Source: Streptococcus minor DSM 17118 (GTDB lineage Bacteria > Bacillota > Bacilli > Lactobacillales > Streptococcaceae). From it: a DNA stretch of 64,000 nt. The position numbers were made by a program, and so were the translations under genes. The notes below the pieces were generated by a model that worked only from the letters and a program-made list of their open reading frames with translations, made no database searches and was not told where the DNA came from. The DNA lies in NCBI RefSeq assembly GCF_000377005.1, contig NZ_AQYB01000031.1, positions 62,001-126,000 of the forward strand, read 5' to 3'. Shown piece after piece: positions 29,672-38,481 of this stretch (positions are counted from its first letter, which is position 1; the number at the start of each line of letters is the position of its first letter).

Positions 29672-30484
29672 TTATAGGAAGAGAGCTTCTAACTCACGGG
29701 CGACTCCATCTTCATCATTGTTAAATTGAGTCATACGATCTGCATAGGGAATCAATCTGTCACTAGCATTTTTCATGGCATAGCCGACTCCAGCAAATTC
29801 TAACATTTCCACATCGTTGTGTTCGTCACCAAAGGCGATGAGGTCTTCTGGACTGGCCTTGTAGTGATCCAGAAGGTAGCTGAGAGCGGTCGCTTTAGAC
29901 ACTCCTTTGGCACAGGTTTCCAAGATATGGAGAGGACCGCCCCAGGTGTTGATTTCCAACTCATACTTAAAATGTTTGTTCATTTCATCTGCTAGAGCAT
30001 AGCGGTCTTCTGCTCTAGTATGCATGAGAATTGAGTGAGGGTCGCTAGTGATGCGTTCGCGTCTGATAAGAGTGTCAGGAGTAATCTTGTCTACCCCCAT
30101 TAAACTTGGATAAATTTCATCAATATTGTCTTGGGTAATGAAAAACTTATTTTTGTATTCGCCAGCGATAAAAATCGCTTCAAAACTTTTTTTATGATCT
30201 AAAAAGTCAATCAAGTATTGTTTATCAATTAAAATTTCTTGCTCAAACCCCCATTTTTTATTAGGGATGTGAGTTAGGGAGCCATTGAAGTTAATCATAG
30301 GAGTATCTAGTTTTAGCTGGTGATAAAAAGTTTTTGCCATGCGGTAGGGGCGACCTGTCGCAATGAGGACGGTGTGTCCAGCTTTTTTGACCTCTTGAAT
30401 GACATGGATGGTGTAATCACTCAATTGGCTATTCGAATTGAGTAAGGTCCCATCTAAGTCAAGGGCGATAATTTTTTTCTTCAC
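29672..30484 (-). CDS. Cof-type HAD phosphatase
   Basis: A 270-residue haloacid-dehalogenase-superfamily hydrolase of the Cof/YkrA group, generally active on sugar phosphates or flavin/PLP-type phosphates. Motif I is ALDLDGTLLNSN (nucleophile Asp), motif II is IATGR, the Lys region is near KGVSKATAL, and motif IV is IAFGDEHNDVEML. The C2 cap lies between them. Its promoter on the minus strand is TTGCCT-17-TATACT (30542-30514). The specific substrate cannot be told. Confidence 0.9.
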   Translation of the reverse strand: MKKKIIALDLDGTLLNSNSQLSDYTIHVIQEVKKAGHTVLIATGRPYRMAKTFYHQLKLDTPMINFNGSLTHIPNKKWGFEQEILIDKQYLIDFLDHKKSFEAIFIAGEYKNKFFITQDNIDEIYPSLMGVDKITPDTLIRRERITSDPHSILMHTRAEDRYALADEMNKHFKYELEINTWGGPLHILETCAKGVSKATALSYLLDHYKASPEDLIAFGDEHNDVEMLEFAGVGYAMKNASDRLIPYADRMTQFNNDEDGVARELEALFL

Positions 30485-30513
30485 AAAATCTTCTCCTTGT
30501 CATCTATTTTTCT

Positions 30514-30542
30514 AGTATAGCAAAATACAGGTCTAGAGGCAA
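30514..30542 (-). promoter_or_regulatory. Promoter of the Cof-type phosphatase gene
   Basis: On the minus strand TTGCCT (30542-30537) and TATACT (30519-30514) with 17-bp spacing. Confidence 0.6.
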
Positions 30543-30602
30543 AGAGAAAGCGAGCTATGGTAACTTATGATAGTATCTTTTTTATGAGAATTTCCATAGC
30601 CC

Positions 30603-30624
30603 AAAAGCAAAAGATTGCTTTTTT
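30603..30624 (+). [10 protein letters not shown]. Orphan [14 protein letters not shown] hairpin
   Basis: An 8-bp stem (30603-30610 with about 30615-30622) and a T run on the plus strand, preceded by the inverted repeat GCTATGG/CCATAGC (30554-30560, 30594-30600). No plus-strand gene ends here, so it may end a small RNA. Confidence 0.45.
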
Positions 30625-30668
30625 CTCAAAAACGCTATAAAAATAAAACGTTTTCAAAAATATTTTTC

Positions 30669-30724
30669 TTGAAATATGAATGTTTTTGTTTTATAATTCT
30701 TTTATTGTTCGTGTATTAAACGAA
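30669..30724 (+). promoter_or_regulatory. Promoter and PurR-like site of the purine permease gene
   Basis: TTGAAA (30669-30674) and TATAAT (30692-30697) are 17 bp apart. Downstream, TTCGT-N7-ACGAA (30708-30724) contains ACGAACAAT on the reverse strand, close to the PurBox core CCGAACWWT. A cre-like ATAAAACGTTTTCA is at 30643-30656. Confidence 0.55.
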
Positions 30725-30789
30725 TGCGGATTGTTCTGGGCTATGGTCTAAGAGATCCAATAAATTTTACTCTAAGGAGATGTTGAAAA

Positions 30790-32250
30790 ATGGATAAGTA
30801 TTTTGGTCTAAAAGAACATGGTACAACCATGTCGACTGAAATGACAGCTGGTATTACGACTTTCTTTGCAATGTCTTATATCCTCTTTGTAAACCCAGCT
30901 ATATTAGGTGCAGCTGGTATGCCTACACAGGCGGTCTTTTTGGCAACAATTATTGCTACAGCTATTTCGACCTTAATTATGGGGCTCTTTGCTAATGTTC
31001 CTTATGCTTTGGCTCCAGGAATGGGGCTTAATGCCTTCTTTACTTATACAGTCGTCTTTGGTCTTGGTTTTAGTTGGCAAGAAGCCTTGGCTATGGTTCT
31101 TTTGTGTGGTATTTTCAATATTTTGATTACAGTAACTAAGGTGCGTAAGAGTATCATCAAGTCCATTCCAATCAGCCTACAGCATGCCATTGGTGGTGGT
31201 ATCGGTATCTTTGTAGCCTATCTTGGTTTTAAAAATGCTAATATTATTAACTTCTCAGCTTCTGCAGAGAATATTGTCTCAGTCAATGGTGTGGCTCCAG
31301 CTGAAGCAACTGCAAAGACTTTTGAGAATGGTGTCTTCTCCATTGGGGCCAATGGTGGTGTAGTTCCTGCTATTTCGACTTTTACAGATCCTGCAGTTCT
31401 ATTGGCTGTTATTGGTCTTTTTATCACTGCTATTTTGGTCATCAAAAAAGTTCGTGGTGCTATCCTAATCGGTATTGTAGCGACAACTCTTATCGGTATT
31501 CCGATGGGTGTAGTTGATCTATCAGCAGTAAATTTATCAACCAATCATATTGGTTCAGCCTTTGGTGAATTAGGTGTAACTTTCTTGGCGGCTTTTGGTG
31601 GCTTGGCCTCACTTTTCTCGGATGTGAGTCGTTTGCCACTAGTGTTGATGACCATTTTTGCCTTTAGTTTGTCAGATACCTTCGATACGATTGGTACTTT
31701 TATTGGGACAGGTCGGAAAACTGGTATTTTCTCAGCGGAGGATGAGGCAGCTCTTGAAAATTCTTCCGGTTTCTCATCTAAAATGGATAAGGCTCTCTTT
31801 GCGGATGCCATCGGTACCTTTATCGGTTCTCTTTTTGGAACTTCTAATACTACAACATATGTGGAATCAGCAGCAGGTATCGCAGAAGGTGGTCGCACTG
31901 GTTTGACTGCAGTATCTACAGCAGTAGCCTTTCTCTTATCAGCCTTTTTACTACCAATTGTGGGTATCGTTCCAGCAGCAGCGACTGCGCCGGCTCTTAT
32001 CATCGTAGGTGTAATGATGGTATCTTCTTTCTTAGATGTTGATTGGAGCGACTTCAACGATGCCCTTCCAGCCTTCTTTGCAGCTTTCTTTATGGCCTTA
32101 TGTTTCTCTATTTCTTATGGTATTGCAGCAGCTTTCATCTTCTATTGTTTGGTGAAAGTGGCGACTGGTAAGACAAAAGAGGTCCATCCACTGCTTTGGG
32201 GAGCAACTATTCTCTTTATCGTCAACTTTGTTATCTTAGCCTTCTTGTAA
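30790..32250 (+). CDS. NCS2-family purine permease (AzgA-like)
   Basis: A 486-residue polytopic transporter for adenine, guanine or hypoxanthine. Family features are EMTAGITTFFAMSYILFVNPAIL near the start, the Asn/Gly-rich ALAPGMGLNAFFTY, IGIFVAYLGFKNANII, and FSDTFDTIGT/GTSNTTTYVESAAG in the substrate region, which assign it to the AzgA/PbuG branch rather than uracil or xanthine carriers. The RBS is aaggaga. The promoter region suggests PurR and possibly CcpA control; the roughly 85-nt leader does not show the purine-riboswitch core. Confidence 0.88.
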   Translation: MDKYFGLKEHGTTMSTEMTAGITTFFAMSYILFVNPAILGAAGMPTQAVFLATIIATAISTLIMGLFANVPYALAPGMGLNAFFTYTVVFGLGFSWQEALAMVLLCGIFNILITVTKVRKSIIKSIPISLQHAIGGGIGIFVAYLGFKNANIINFSASAENIVSVNGVAPAEATAKTFENGVFSIGANGGVVPAISTFTDPAVLLAVIGLFITAILVIKKVRGAILIGIVATTLIGIPMGVVDLSAVNLSTNHIGSAFGELGVTFLAAFGGLASLFSDVSRLPLVLMTIFAFSLSDTFDTIGTFIGTGRKTGIFSAEDEAALENSSGFSSKMDKALFADAIGTFIGSLFGTSNTTTYVESAAGIAEGGRTGLTAVSTAVAFLLSAFLLPIVGIVPAAATAPALIIVGVMMVSSFLDVDWSDFNDALPAFFAAFFMALCFSISYGIAAAFIFYCLVKVATGKTKEVHPLLWGATILFIVNFVILAFL

Positions 32251-32266
32251 GTCTGAGTAAACGATT

Positions 32267-32291
32267 AGAACGGTCTTTGGGCCGTTTTTCT
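32267..32291 (+). [10 protein letters not shown]. [10 protein letters not shown] after the purine permease gene
   Basis: A short GC stem AACGG/CCGTT (32269-32273 with 32282-32286) and a T-rich tail. Confidence 0.65.
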
Positions 32292-32336
32292 TTTTAAAAA
32301 ATGAAAATTCCTCCTTCTTGTGGTATAATCAAAACT

Positions 32337-32777
32337 ATGTATAGTCAAAATGAAACGGAGTTAATAGCTTTTGGTTGCTCCATCGGTAAGAAATTAGAGG
32401 CTGGAGATGTCTTAGTTCTGACTGGAGACCTCGGAGCTGGGAAGACCACCTTGACAAAAGGGATTGCTCAGGGATTGGGTATTCAGCAGATGATAAAAAG
32501 TCCTACTTATACGATTGTGCGAGAATATGAGGGGCGTTTGCCGCTCTATCACCTAGATGTTTATCGGATTGGAGATGATCCTGATTCGATTGATTTGGAT
32601 GATTTTCTCTATGGTGACGGCGTGACGGTCATTGAGTGGGGGGAGCTACTGGGTACTTATATTCTAGACGATTATCTAACTATTTTATTAGAGAAATCAG
32701 GAGATGGTCGTAGGATTTCTGGTCAAGCTCATGGGGTACGTAGCCAAGCCCTTTTTGAGGAGATTTTTCATGACTGA
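32337..32777 (+). CDS. tsaE: tRNA threonylcarbamoyladenosine synthesis ATPase TsaE
   Basis: TsaE is the ATPase partner of TsaBD in making t6A37 on tRNAs reading ANN codons. The 146-residue protein has Walker A GDLGAGKTTLTKG and the family block MIKSPTYTIVREYEG and YHLDVYRIGD, then TVIEWGE. The ATG at 32337 aligns with pneumococcal TsaE (MY..NE). The extended -10 (TGG-TATAAT, 32324-32329) ends seven bases before this ATG, so the transcript should be leaderless. It overlaps the GNAT gene by 8 bp. Confidence 0.95.
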   Translation: MYSQNETELIAFGCSIGKKLEAGDVLVLTGDLGAGKTTLTKGIAQGLGIQQMIKSPTYTIVREYEGRLPLYHLDVYRIGDDPDSIDLDDFLYGDGVTVIEWGELLGTYILDDYLTILLEKSGDGRRISGQAHGVRSQALFEEIFHD

Positions 32778-33291
32778 GCAAGAAATCATTTTTGAGGAAG
32801 CTAGTGTTTCTGATGCAACAGCTTTGGTCGCTTTTATGAATCAGGTGCTAATGGAAACAGACTATTTGGTTTCTCCTGAACAGAGCTTTCAGCTTACTGT
32901 GGCGGAAACTGAGGTTTTTTTAGCTAAAAGTCAGCAAGAGCCAGATCAATTATGTCTCCTAGCTAAGTTGGGTGGGGAGATTATCGGCCTAATCAATGTC
33001 AAGGCTCAGGTACCCTATCGCATTTCCCATATTGGAGATATCTTCATGGTAGTCCGTAAGGACTACTGGGGATACGGTATCGGCCGGATTTTACTGGAAG
33101 AATCAATCACCTGGGCTTGTGAAATGGGACTCTTGAAGCGCTTAGAATTGACAGTCCAAGTTCGAAACAAACGAGCAGTACGGCTGTATCAACGTTGTGG
33201 ATTTGACATAGAAGGCATTCAAAAAAGGGGAGCTAGGACCGATGAGGGAGAATGGCTTGACCTTTATTATATGGGAAGGCTAATAGATTAG
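32770..33291 (+). CDS. GNAT-family N-acetyltransferase
   Basis: A 173-residue GNAT acetyltransferase. The acetyl-CoA loop is visible as VRKDYWGYGIGRILLEE, followed by LELTVQVRNKRAVRLYQRCGFDIEG, which resembles the RimJ/L and PhnO-like groups. The start at 32770 has gaggag at good spacing and lies inside tsaE, so a longer reading from 32704 is rejected. The conserved tsaE-GNAT-LCP order hints at a housekeeping function, but the substrate is unknown. Confidence 0.88.
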   Translation: MTEQEIIFEEASVSDATALVAFMNQVLMETDYLVSPEQSFQLTVAETEVFLAKSQQEPDQLCLLAKLGGEIIGLINVKAQVPYRISHIGDIFMVVRKDYWGYGIGRILLEESITWACEMGLLKRLELTVQVRNKRAVRLYQRCGFDIEGIQKRGARTDEGEWLDLYYMGRLID

Positions 33292-33293
33292 AT

Positions 33294-34418
33294 ATGAAAA
33301 TTGGAAAAAAAATAGTATTGATGGTAATGGCTATCCTCTTACTAACGGTGGGAGCCGTTGCTGCTTATGGCACAACTTTTTGGGCTTATTCAAGTAAGGC
33401 TATCTCTAAAACCTATAAAAAAATTGGTGAAGATTCTACTAAAGACAATATCATTCAAGCTACCAAACCTTTTACCATCCTTTTGATGGGGGTTGATGTA
33501 GATACCGCTCGTGGTGGTGGATGGGAAGGTCGGAGTGACTCCTTGATTCTTGTCACGGTGAATCCTCAGACCAAAAAGACGACCTTGATGAGTTTGACCA
33601 GAGATATTATGGTAGAAATAGCCAATCCAGACGGAACAAGTACAGGAACGGCTGAGAAGCTCAACCATACCTATAGTTATGGTCAAGCTCCTATGACCAT
33701 TGCGACTGTTGAAAAAATGATGGATATTGATATTGATCGCTATGTACAAATCAATATGGATGGTCTTGTCAGTCTGGTCGATGCTCTTGGCGGGATTACG
33801 GTCAACAATACACTGGGCTTCCCTATATCCATTTCGTCCCAAGAACCCAACTATACGTCTACTGTGGACCCTGGTCAACAATTGGTGAATGGAAATCAAG
33901 CCTTGGTTTATGCTCGGATGCGATATGATGATCCTGAAGGAGATGTGGGACGTCAAAGAAGACAAAGGGAAGTCATTGGAGCGATTGTTACGAAACTTCT
34001 GCAATTAGATGGCTTTACCCAGTACAAAAATATTCTGGATGCTGTATCAACGAATTTGCAAACAGATATTGAAATCAATGCTGGCACCATACCGAGTCTC
34101 CTGGGATACAAGGATTCGTTGAATACGATAGAATCTTACCAGTTGGATGGAGAGGGAGAGATGGTTGAAGGCTTGTCTTACCAAATTCCAACGAGCAAAC
34201 ACTTGCTGGAGATGCAAAATGTTCTCAAGCGTTCATTAGGCCTACCAGAAGCAACGGAGTTAAAAACCAATGTTCGTGTGTATGAAAAATTGTTTGGTTT
34301 GTCTAATCCATATACAGTCATAGATGCCTACACGGGGCTATCAACACCTGGAACAGGAATTTTTGATGAGACAGTGGAGGTAACAACAGAAGTTTCTGAG
34401 GCAATCTATACACAGTAG
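33294..34418 (+). CDS. LytR-CpsA-Psr (LCP) family wall glycopolymer transferase
   Basis: LCP enzymes move teichoic acids or capsule from undecaprenyl phosphate onto peptidoglycan at the outer membrane face. The 374-residue protein has one N-terminal transmembrane helix (about 7-29) and an extracellular LCP domain with GRSDSLILVTVNP, SLTRDIMVEI, and the Arg-rich ARMRYDDPEGDVGRQRRQREVI that binds pyrophosphate. A short extension follows. It is the third gene of the tsaE operon. Teichoic acid is the likely substrate as no capsule locus is nearby. Confidence 0.92.
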   Translation: MKIGKKIVLMVMAILLLTVGAVAAYGTTFWAYSSKAISKTYKKIGEDSTKDNIIQATKPFTILLMGVDVDTARGGGWEGRSDSLILVTVNPQTKKTTLMSLTRDIMVEIANPDGTSTGTAEKLNHTYSYGQAPMTIATVEKMMDIDIDRYVQINMDGLVSLVDALGGITVNNTLGFPISISSQEPNYTSTVDPGQQLVNGNQALVYARMRYDDPEGDVGRQRRQREVIGAIVTKLLQLDGFTQYKNILDAVSTNLQTDIEINAGTIPSLLGYKDSLNTIESYQLDGEGEMVEGLSYQIPTSKHLLEMQNVLKRSLGLPEATELKTNVRVYEKLFGLSNPYTVIDAYTGLSTPGTGIFDETVEVTTEVSEAIYTQ

Positions 34419-34441
34419 CTACTTCTACCGAATAAAAAAGC

Positions 34442-34472
34442 GAGCATGCCTAGTGAGGGTATGCTCCTTTTT
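34442..34472 (+). [10 protein letters not shown]. [10 protein letters not shown] of the tsaE-LCP operon
   Basis: A 9-bp stem (34442-34450 with 34458-34466, one G:T) and a T tract. Confidence 0.8.
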
Positions 34473-34500
34473 GTTGAGAGAAGAACGAAATGGATTGTGG

Positions 34501-34653
34501 TATAATAACTACAGCTTATCTTTCAACACGATGTGAAAGAATTAGTTTAACTAGAAGATATTTTTCAGTATAGTTACTTGGTGATAGGGTATTGGTATCA
34601 CCTATCTGTATATTGAATATGTAGAAAATAGATGATTAGTACAGGGGAATCAT
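34501..34653 (+). promoter_or_regulatory. Promoter and structured leader of tmcAL
   Basis: TATAAT (34501-34506) with a TGG extension starts an approximately 140-nt untranslated leader. It contains CTTTCA/TGAAAG and a 7-bp GGTGATA/TATCACC hairpin (34580-34586 with 34596-34602). No known riboswitch was recognised. Confidence 0.5.
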
Positions 34654-35751
34654 ATGACAATCACGGGCATCATTGCAGAGTTTAATCCCTTTCACAATGG
34701 GCATAGGTACCTACTGGAACAGGTGGATGGGTTAAAAATTGTGGCTATGTCGGGGAACTTTGTTCAACGGGGGGAGCCTGCTATCATTGATAAGTGGGTA
34801 CGAGCACAAATGGCGCTGGAGTGCGGTGCTGACTTGGTAGTGGAACTTCCTTTTTTGGTAGCGGTCCAATCGGCAGATTACTTTGCGAAGGGGGCAGTAG
34901 CTATCTTGGACAAACTTGGAATCCAACAATTAGCCTTTGGTACAGAAGAACTATTAGATTACCAGCGTTTGGCTGCTATTTATGATGGACAATCTCATCA
35001 GATGGCGGCCTATTTGGAAAATTTGCCAGATGACTTGACCTATCCTCAAAAAACTCAAAAAATGTGGGAGAAATTTGCGGGCATTGACTTTTCAGGTAAT
35101 ACACCTAATCATATTTTGGGGTTAGCGTACGCTAAAGCTTGCGCAGGAAAAACTATCCGCTTGCTTCCTATCCAACGTCAGGGAGCGGGGTATCACTCAG
35201 AAAGTAAGTCGGAGACTATCGCCTCAGCGACAGCGATTCGGTCTCATATCAAGGATTGGGGATTTATCGAGCGGGCGGTGCCTCAGGCTGATTTGCTTTT
35301 GTCTTCTCCACTAGTTTCCTGGAATCATTATTTTGCATTGCTCAAATATCAAATCACGATACATCCAGACTTGACAAGTATCTTTCAGGTTAATCATGAA
35401 CTGGCTATACGCCTGAGAGAGGCTATCAAGACCTCTCAGTCAGTAGAAGATTTGGTGGAGAGTGTAGCTACTAAACGTTACACTAAGGCGCGAGTGAGGC
35501 GCGTATTAACTTATATTTTAGTGCAGGCTGTGGAGAAGCCATTACCTGAGAGTATCCATGTTCTTGGTTTTAGCCAAAGAGGGCAGCAATACCTAAAGAC
35601 TATCAAAAAATCAGTAGCCCTCATTAGTCGTATCGGAGCTCATGCTTGGGATGAAATGAGCCAGCAGGCAGACGCTGTCTACCAGTTGGGGCATTCGAAC
35701 ATTGCAGAGCAAACCTGGGGAAAAGTACCAATAAGGGTAGATCATTCTTGA
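34654..35751 (+). CDS. tmcAL: tRNA(Met) cytidine acetate ligase TmcAL
   Basis: TmcAL uses acetate and ATP to make N4-acetylcytidine at the wobble position of elongator tRNA-Met. The 365-residue protein (formerly YlbM, DUF795) has a HIGH-type nucleotidyltransferase motif in [30 protein letters not shown], then ADLVVELPF and the tRNA-contact region RQGAGYHSE. Length is slightly shorter than Bacillus TmcAL. It stands alone, preceded by a structured leader and followed by a [10 protein letters not shown]. Confidence 0.9.
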   Translation: MTITGIIAEFNPFHNGHRYLLEQVDGLKIVAMSGNFVQRGEPAIIDKWVRAQMALECGADLVVELPFLVAVQSADYFAKGAVAILDKLGIQQLAFGTEELLDYQRLAAIYDGQSHQMAAYLENLPDDLTYPQKTQKMWEKFAGIDFSGNTPNHILGLAYAKACAGKTIRLLPIQRQGAGYHSESKSETIASATAIRSHIKDWGFIERAVPQADLLLSSPLVSWNHYFALLKYQITIHPDLTSIFQVNHELAIRLREAIKTSQSVEDLVESVATKRYTKARVRRVLTYILVQAVEKPLPESIHVLGFSQRGQQYLKTIKKSVALISRIGAHAWDEMSQQADAVYQLGHSNIAEQTWGKVPIRVDHS

Positions 35752-35783
35752 TTTTTGGACTTTTCATTTGTTACAAATATATA

Positions 35784-35817
35784 AAAAAGGAGTAGATTGT
35801 AAATTCTACTCCTTTTT
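35784..35817. [10 protein letters not shown]. [10 protein letters not shown] after tmcAL
   Basis: A 13-bp perfect stem (35784-35796 with 35805-35817) including A and T tracts, usable from both sides. Confidence 0.88.
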
Positions 35818-36055
35818 GAGTGGATGGTAGGTAGTATGGTTGTTGTCCATAAAAAATTGCTCAAACAGAATTTTTCACAGTTATAATAGATTATTCCTTT
35901 CGCTCAAAGTAAATTAGGAGAGTTGATGGGAGACTCTTTTCTCTATTTCTTTACGATGCCCAGATAAAAACACTCCTGGTTCTAGTTCTCTAGATTTCAT
36001 TTGGAGTGCTTTCTTGTATCTAATGGTGTTAGCTGGTGACTAGTGGCTTTTGGAA
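35818..36055. other. Intergenic interval without recognised genes
   Basis: About 240 bp between the tmcAL [13 protein letters not shown] the asparaginase stop. I see no ORF with RBS, no repeat shared elsewhere in the window, and no clear hairpin. Confidence 0.5.
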
Positions 36056-37012
36056 TTATCCCTGAACATAATCAACTAAGGCTTGCCCAGTTAGACCAGC
36101 GTTGAGGGCAATAAGGAGTTTGATACGAGCTTTTTGGGCGTTGAGCTCTTTGACAAAGAGAATGCCCTCTTTTTCCAGTTGAACACCACCGCCATGGTAA
36201 GCATAAACAGGCTCAGCGATACCATTGAAACAACGAGAAACGAGAACGACTGGAACTGTTGTGCATAACCGTTTTAGGCTTGGAAGGATGGATGGAGGCA
36301 GATTGCCTGCTCCCAAGGCTTCAATGACGAGGCCAGAAATGTTTTTTTCGCTGAGGGCATCTAGTAAAAGAGTGTCCATATCTGCATATGCTTTGATAAT
36401 GGGCACTAACCCCTCAATAGTATCTAAATGGAAGCGAATCCGCTGTTCAGTGTTGTTGAAGAAGAGGACGTTTCTTTTGGTAATGAGACCTAATGGGCCG
36501 TGAGTTGGGGTTTGGAAGGTGGAAAGATTGGTGGTATGAGTCTTAGTAACAAATTTTGCGGCATGAATTTCATCATTCATTACCAGCAAAACACCCTTGT
36601 CGGCAGCCTTAGCATCTACTGCTACACGAAGCGCAGAAAGGTAGTTATAAACTCCATCACTTCCCAACTCATTGGATGAGCGCATGGCACCAGTTACCAC
36701 AATCGGCTTTTCAGGGATATCCATAGTATCCAAGAAGTAGGCGGTCTCCTCCAAAGTGTCTGTCCCATGCGTGATAACAAAACCATCATACTGATCCTTA
36801 TTAGCTCGGATGGTTTGATAGAGTTTTATCATGTGTTGAAAAGTGATGTGAGGACTTGGGATATTGAACATATCAAGGCTTGTCACTTGAATGTCTTCGA
36901 GTGGGCTAGATACCTGAGTCATGGGGTTTACCTGCCTTGAAGAGACATGCCCTTGTCCATCAGCCTCCATGGAAATTGTCCCACCTGTGTGAAGTACCAA
37001 TATTTTTTTCAT
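36056..37012 (-). CDS. ansA: L-asparaginase
   Basis: It hydrolyses asparagine to aspartate and ammonia. The 318-residue protein has no signal peptide, so it is cytoplasmic. The catalytic threonines are in LHTGGTISM (near residue 11) and ITHGTDTLEETAYFLD (about 80-90), with MRSSNELGSDG downstream. It diverges from the HAD gene; the 60-bp gap holds both promoters. The HGTDT block and length fit the bacterial AnsA group. Confidence 0.93.
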   Translation of the reverse strand: MKKILVLHTGGTISMEADGQGHVSSRQVNPMTQVSSPLEDIQVTSLDMFNIPSPHITFQHMIKLYQTIRANKDQYDGFVITHGTDTLEETAYFLDTMDIPEKPIVVTGAMRSSNELGSDGVYNYLSALRVAVDAKAADKGVLLVMNDEIHAAKFVTKTHTTNLSTFQTPTHGPLGLITKRNVLFFNNTEQRIRFHLDTIEGLVPIIKAYADMDTLLLDALSEKNISGLVIEALGAGNLPPSILPSLKRLCTTVPVVLVSRCFNGIAEPVYAYHGGGVQLEKEGILFVKELNAQKARIKLLIALNAGLTGQALVDYVQG

Positions 37013-37072
37013 AAAGTTTCAGAATCTTTCAAATTATGCTATAATCATTCTATCATAAAATGAAGAAAGAGG

Positions 37073-37945
37073 GTGGCGATTCTGACGATAAAAGCTGTTT
37101 TTTTGGATATAGATGGGACTTTATTAACGGATAAGCGAACCATTAGCCACTCGACGATTCAGGCCATCAATACCCTCAAGCGAAAGGGCATCCTGATTGG
37201 CTTGGCGACAGGTCGAAGTCCTCGTTTTGTTTTACAATATATGGCTTCATTGGGCTTGGATTTGGCGATTGCTTACAATGGTCAATATATCCTTTCTCGC
37301 GAAAAGGTTCTTTTTGAATCACCTCTTCGACAAGAAGATGTACAAGGTTTGGTCGCATATGCTCAGAAAAATAAGTTGGATGTATCGTTTGGAACAGCAA
37401 ACGGAGTTACGGGTAGCGGGATTATGAATGCTGGCTCTGGGCGTCTGGGGTATCGGATTTCTCGGATGGTCCCAGATGCTTGGGTGGATGTCATTATTTT
37501 CATTTTCAATCGCCTGATTAGATGGGTTCGTCCCCAGAAGAAGATTGAATTTCCTGATTTATTTCAACAATCGGTCTATCAAATGATGATGATAGTCAGT
37601 GAATTGGAAACCAAGAAGTTGGTTAAAGAGTTTCCGCAGATCAGTGTCACTCGCTCGAGTCCATATTCAGTTGACATTATCACGAAGGATATGTCTAAAT
37701 TGAGGGGGATTGAGAAGATTGGGGAGCTGTATGGGTTCAATCTGAGTCAGGTCATGGCTTTTGGTGATTCAACCAATGATGTTGAAATGCTGGCAGGTGT
37801 CGAGTATGCTGTGGCTATGGGCAATGCATCCAAGAAGGTCAAAGAGGTTGCTAAATATATTACCGCCTCCAATAATGAAGACGGTATCTACCAAGCTGCT
37901 CTGCATTTTGGTTTAATGGAGGAAGTGAAAGATGTTTCAGAGTAA
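37073..37945 (+). CDS. Cof-type HAD hydrolase
   Basis: A 290-residue C2-capped HAD phosphatase. Motif I is FLDIDGTLLTD, motif II IGLATGRSP, and motif IV MAFGDSTNDVEML with EYAVAMGNA. The reading frame has no ATG near its start. The GTG at 37073 touches the RBS (gaaagaggg), so initiation may instead be at ATT 37079 or CTG 37082; the true N-terminus is uncertain by a few residues. It overlaps the MazG-like gene by 14 bp. The substrate is unknown. Confidence 0.85.
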   Translation: MAILTIKAVFLDIDGTLLTDKRTISHSTIQAINTLKRKGILIGLATGRSPRFVLQYMASLGLDLAIAYNGQYILSREKVLFESPLRQEDVQGLVAYAQKNKLDVSFGTANGVTGSGIMNAGSGRLGYRISRMVPDAWVDVIIFIFNRLIRWVRPQKKIEFPDLFQQSVYQMMMIVSELETKKLVKEFPQISVTRSSPYSVDIITKDMSKLRGIEKIGELYGFNLSQVMAFGDSTNDVEMLAGVEYAVAMGNASKKVKEVAKYITASNNEDGIYQAALHFGLMEEVKDVSE

Positions 37946-38450
37946 AAATCCTTACTTTAATCAAGTCAAGGAATTTCATGCTAAAATGGATGGCAAAACT
38001 CAAGAGTTTCCCAAGGCTTATCGAGTAGAAGAAGCGGTACATCGGGCAGACTTCAAGTTGGAAGAAATCGTTGAGTTTTTGCAGGCTACAGTAGATAATG
38101 ATGCGGATTTTGAATGTATCATTGACAAGCTCCATGAGGATTTAGAAAAGGCAGCTAAAAAGATAAGAAAAAAAGGTTATCCAAGAAACCAACTGGTGGG
38201 TCAGGTAGATGCCCTAGTTGATTTACTCTATTTTACCTATGGCTCTTTTGCTCTCATGGGTGTGGATCCGGAGCCAATTTTTCGTATTGTACATGAAGCC
38301 AATATGGGAAAAATCTTTCCAGACGGCAAAGCCCATTTCGATCCAGTAACCCATAAGATTTTGAAACCAGATGATTGGGAGGAAAAATATGCCCCAGAGC
38401 CAGCTATTCTGAAAGAATTGGAAAACCAGCTGGCAGATAGAAAGGAATAA
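37932..38450 (+). CDS. MazG/PRA-PH-like NTP pyrophosphohydrolase family protein
   Basis: A 172-residue all-alpha protein. The charged helical pattern EEAVHRADFKLEEIVEFLQA, HEDLEKAAKKI and GQVDALVDLLYFTYGSFALMG with acidic EExxE/ExxD-type residues points to the all-alpha NTP-PPase superfamily, related to phosphoribosyl-ATP pyrophosphohydrolase and MazG. A C-terminal FPDGKAHFDPVTHKILKPDDW extension recalls phage-type members. It overlaps the HAD gene, so a joint role in nucleotide clean-up is possible but unproven. Confidence 0.7.
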   Translation: MFQSKNPYFNQVKEFHAKMDGKTQEFPKAYRVEEAVHRADFKLEEIVEFLQATVDNDADFECIIDKLHEDLEKAAKKIRKKGYPRNQLVGQVDALVDLLYFTYGSFALMGVDPEPIFRIVHEANMGKIFPDGKAHFDPVTHKILKPDDWEEKYAPEPAILKELENQLADRKE

Positions 38451-38476
38451 GGACCTGATATTATCAGGTCCTTATT
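38446..38476. [10 protein letters not shown]. Perfect 14-bp hairpin between converging genes
   Basis: Bases 38446-38459 pair with 38463-38476 around a 3-base loop. The left arm includes the stop codon of the MazG-like gene. There is no clear T run on either side, so [11 protein letters not shown] may be weak. Confidence 0.6.
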
Positions 38477-38481
38477 GCATG

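Noticed and set aside
30698..30789. Purine riboswitch before the purine permease
   Set aside because: The leader does not show the conserved aptamer loops or three-way junction core; protein operator-like repeats are present instead.
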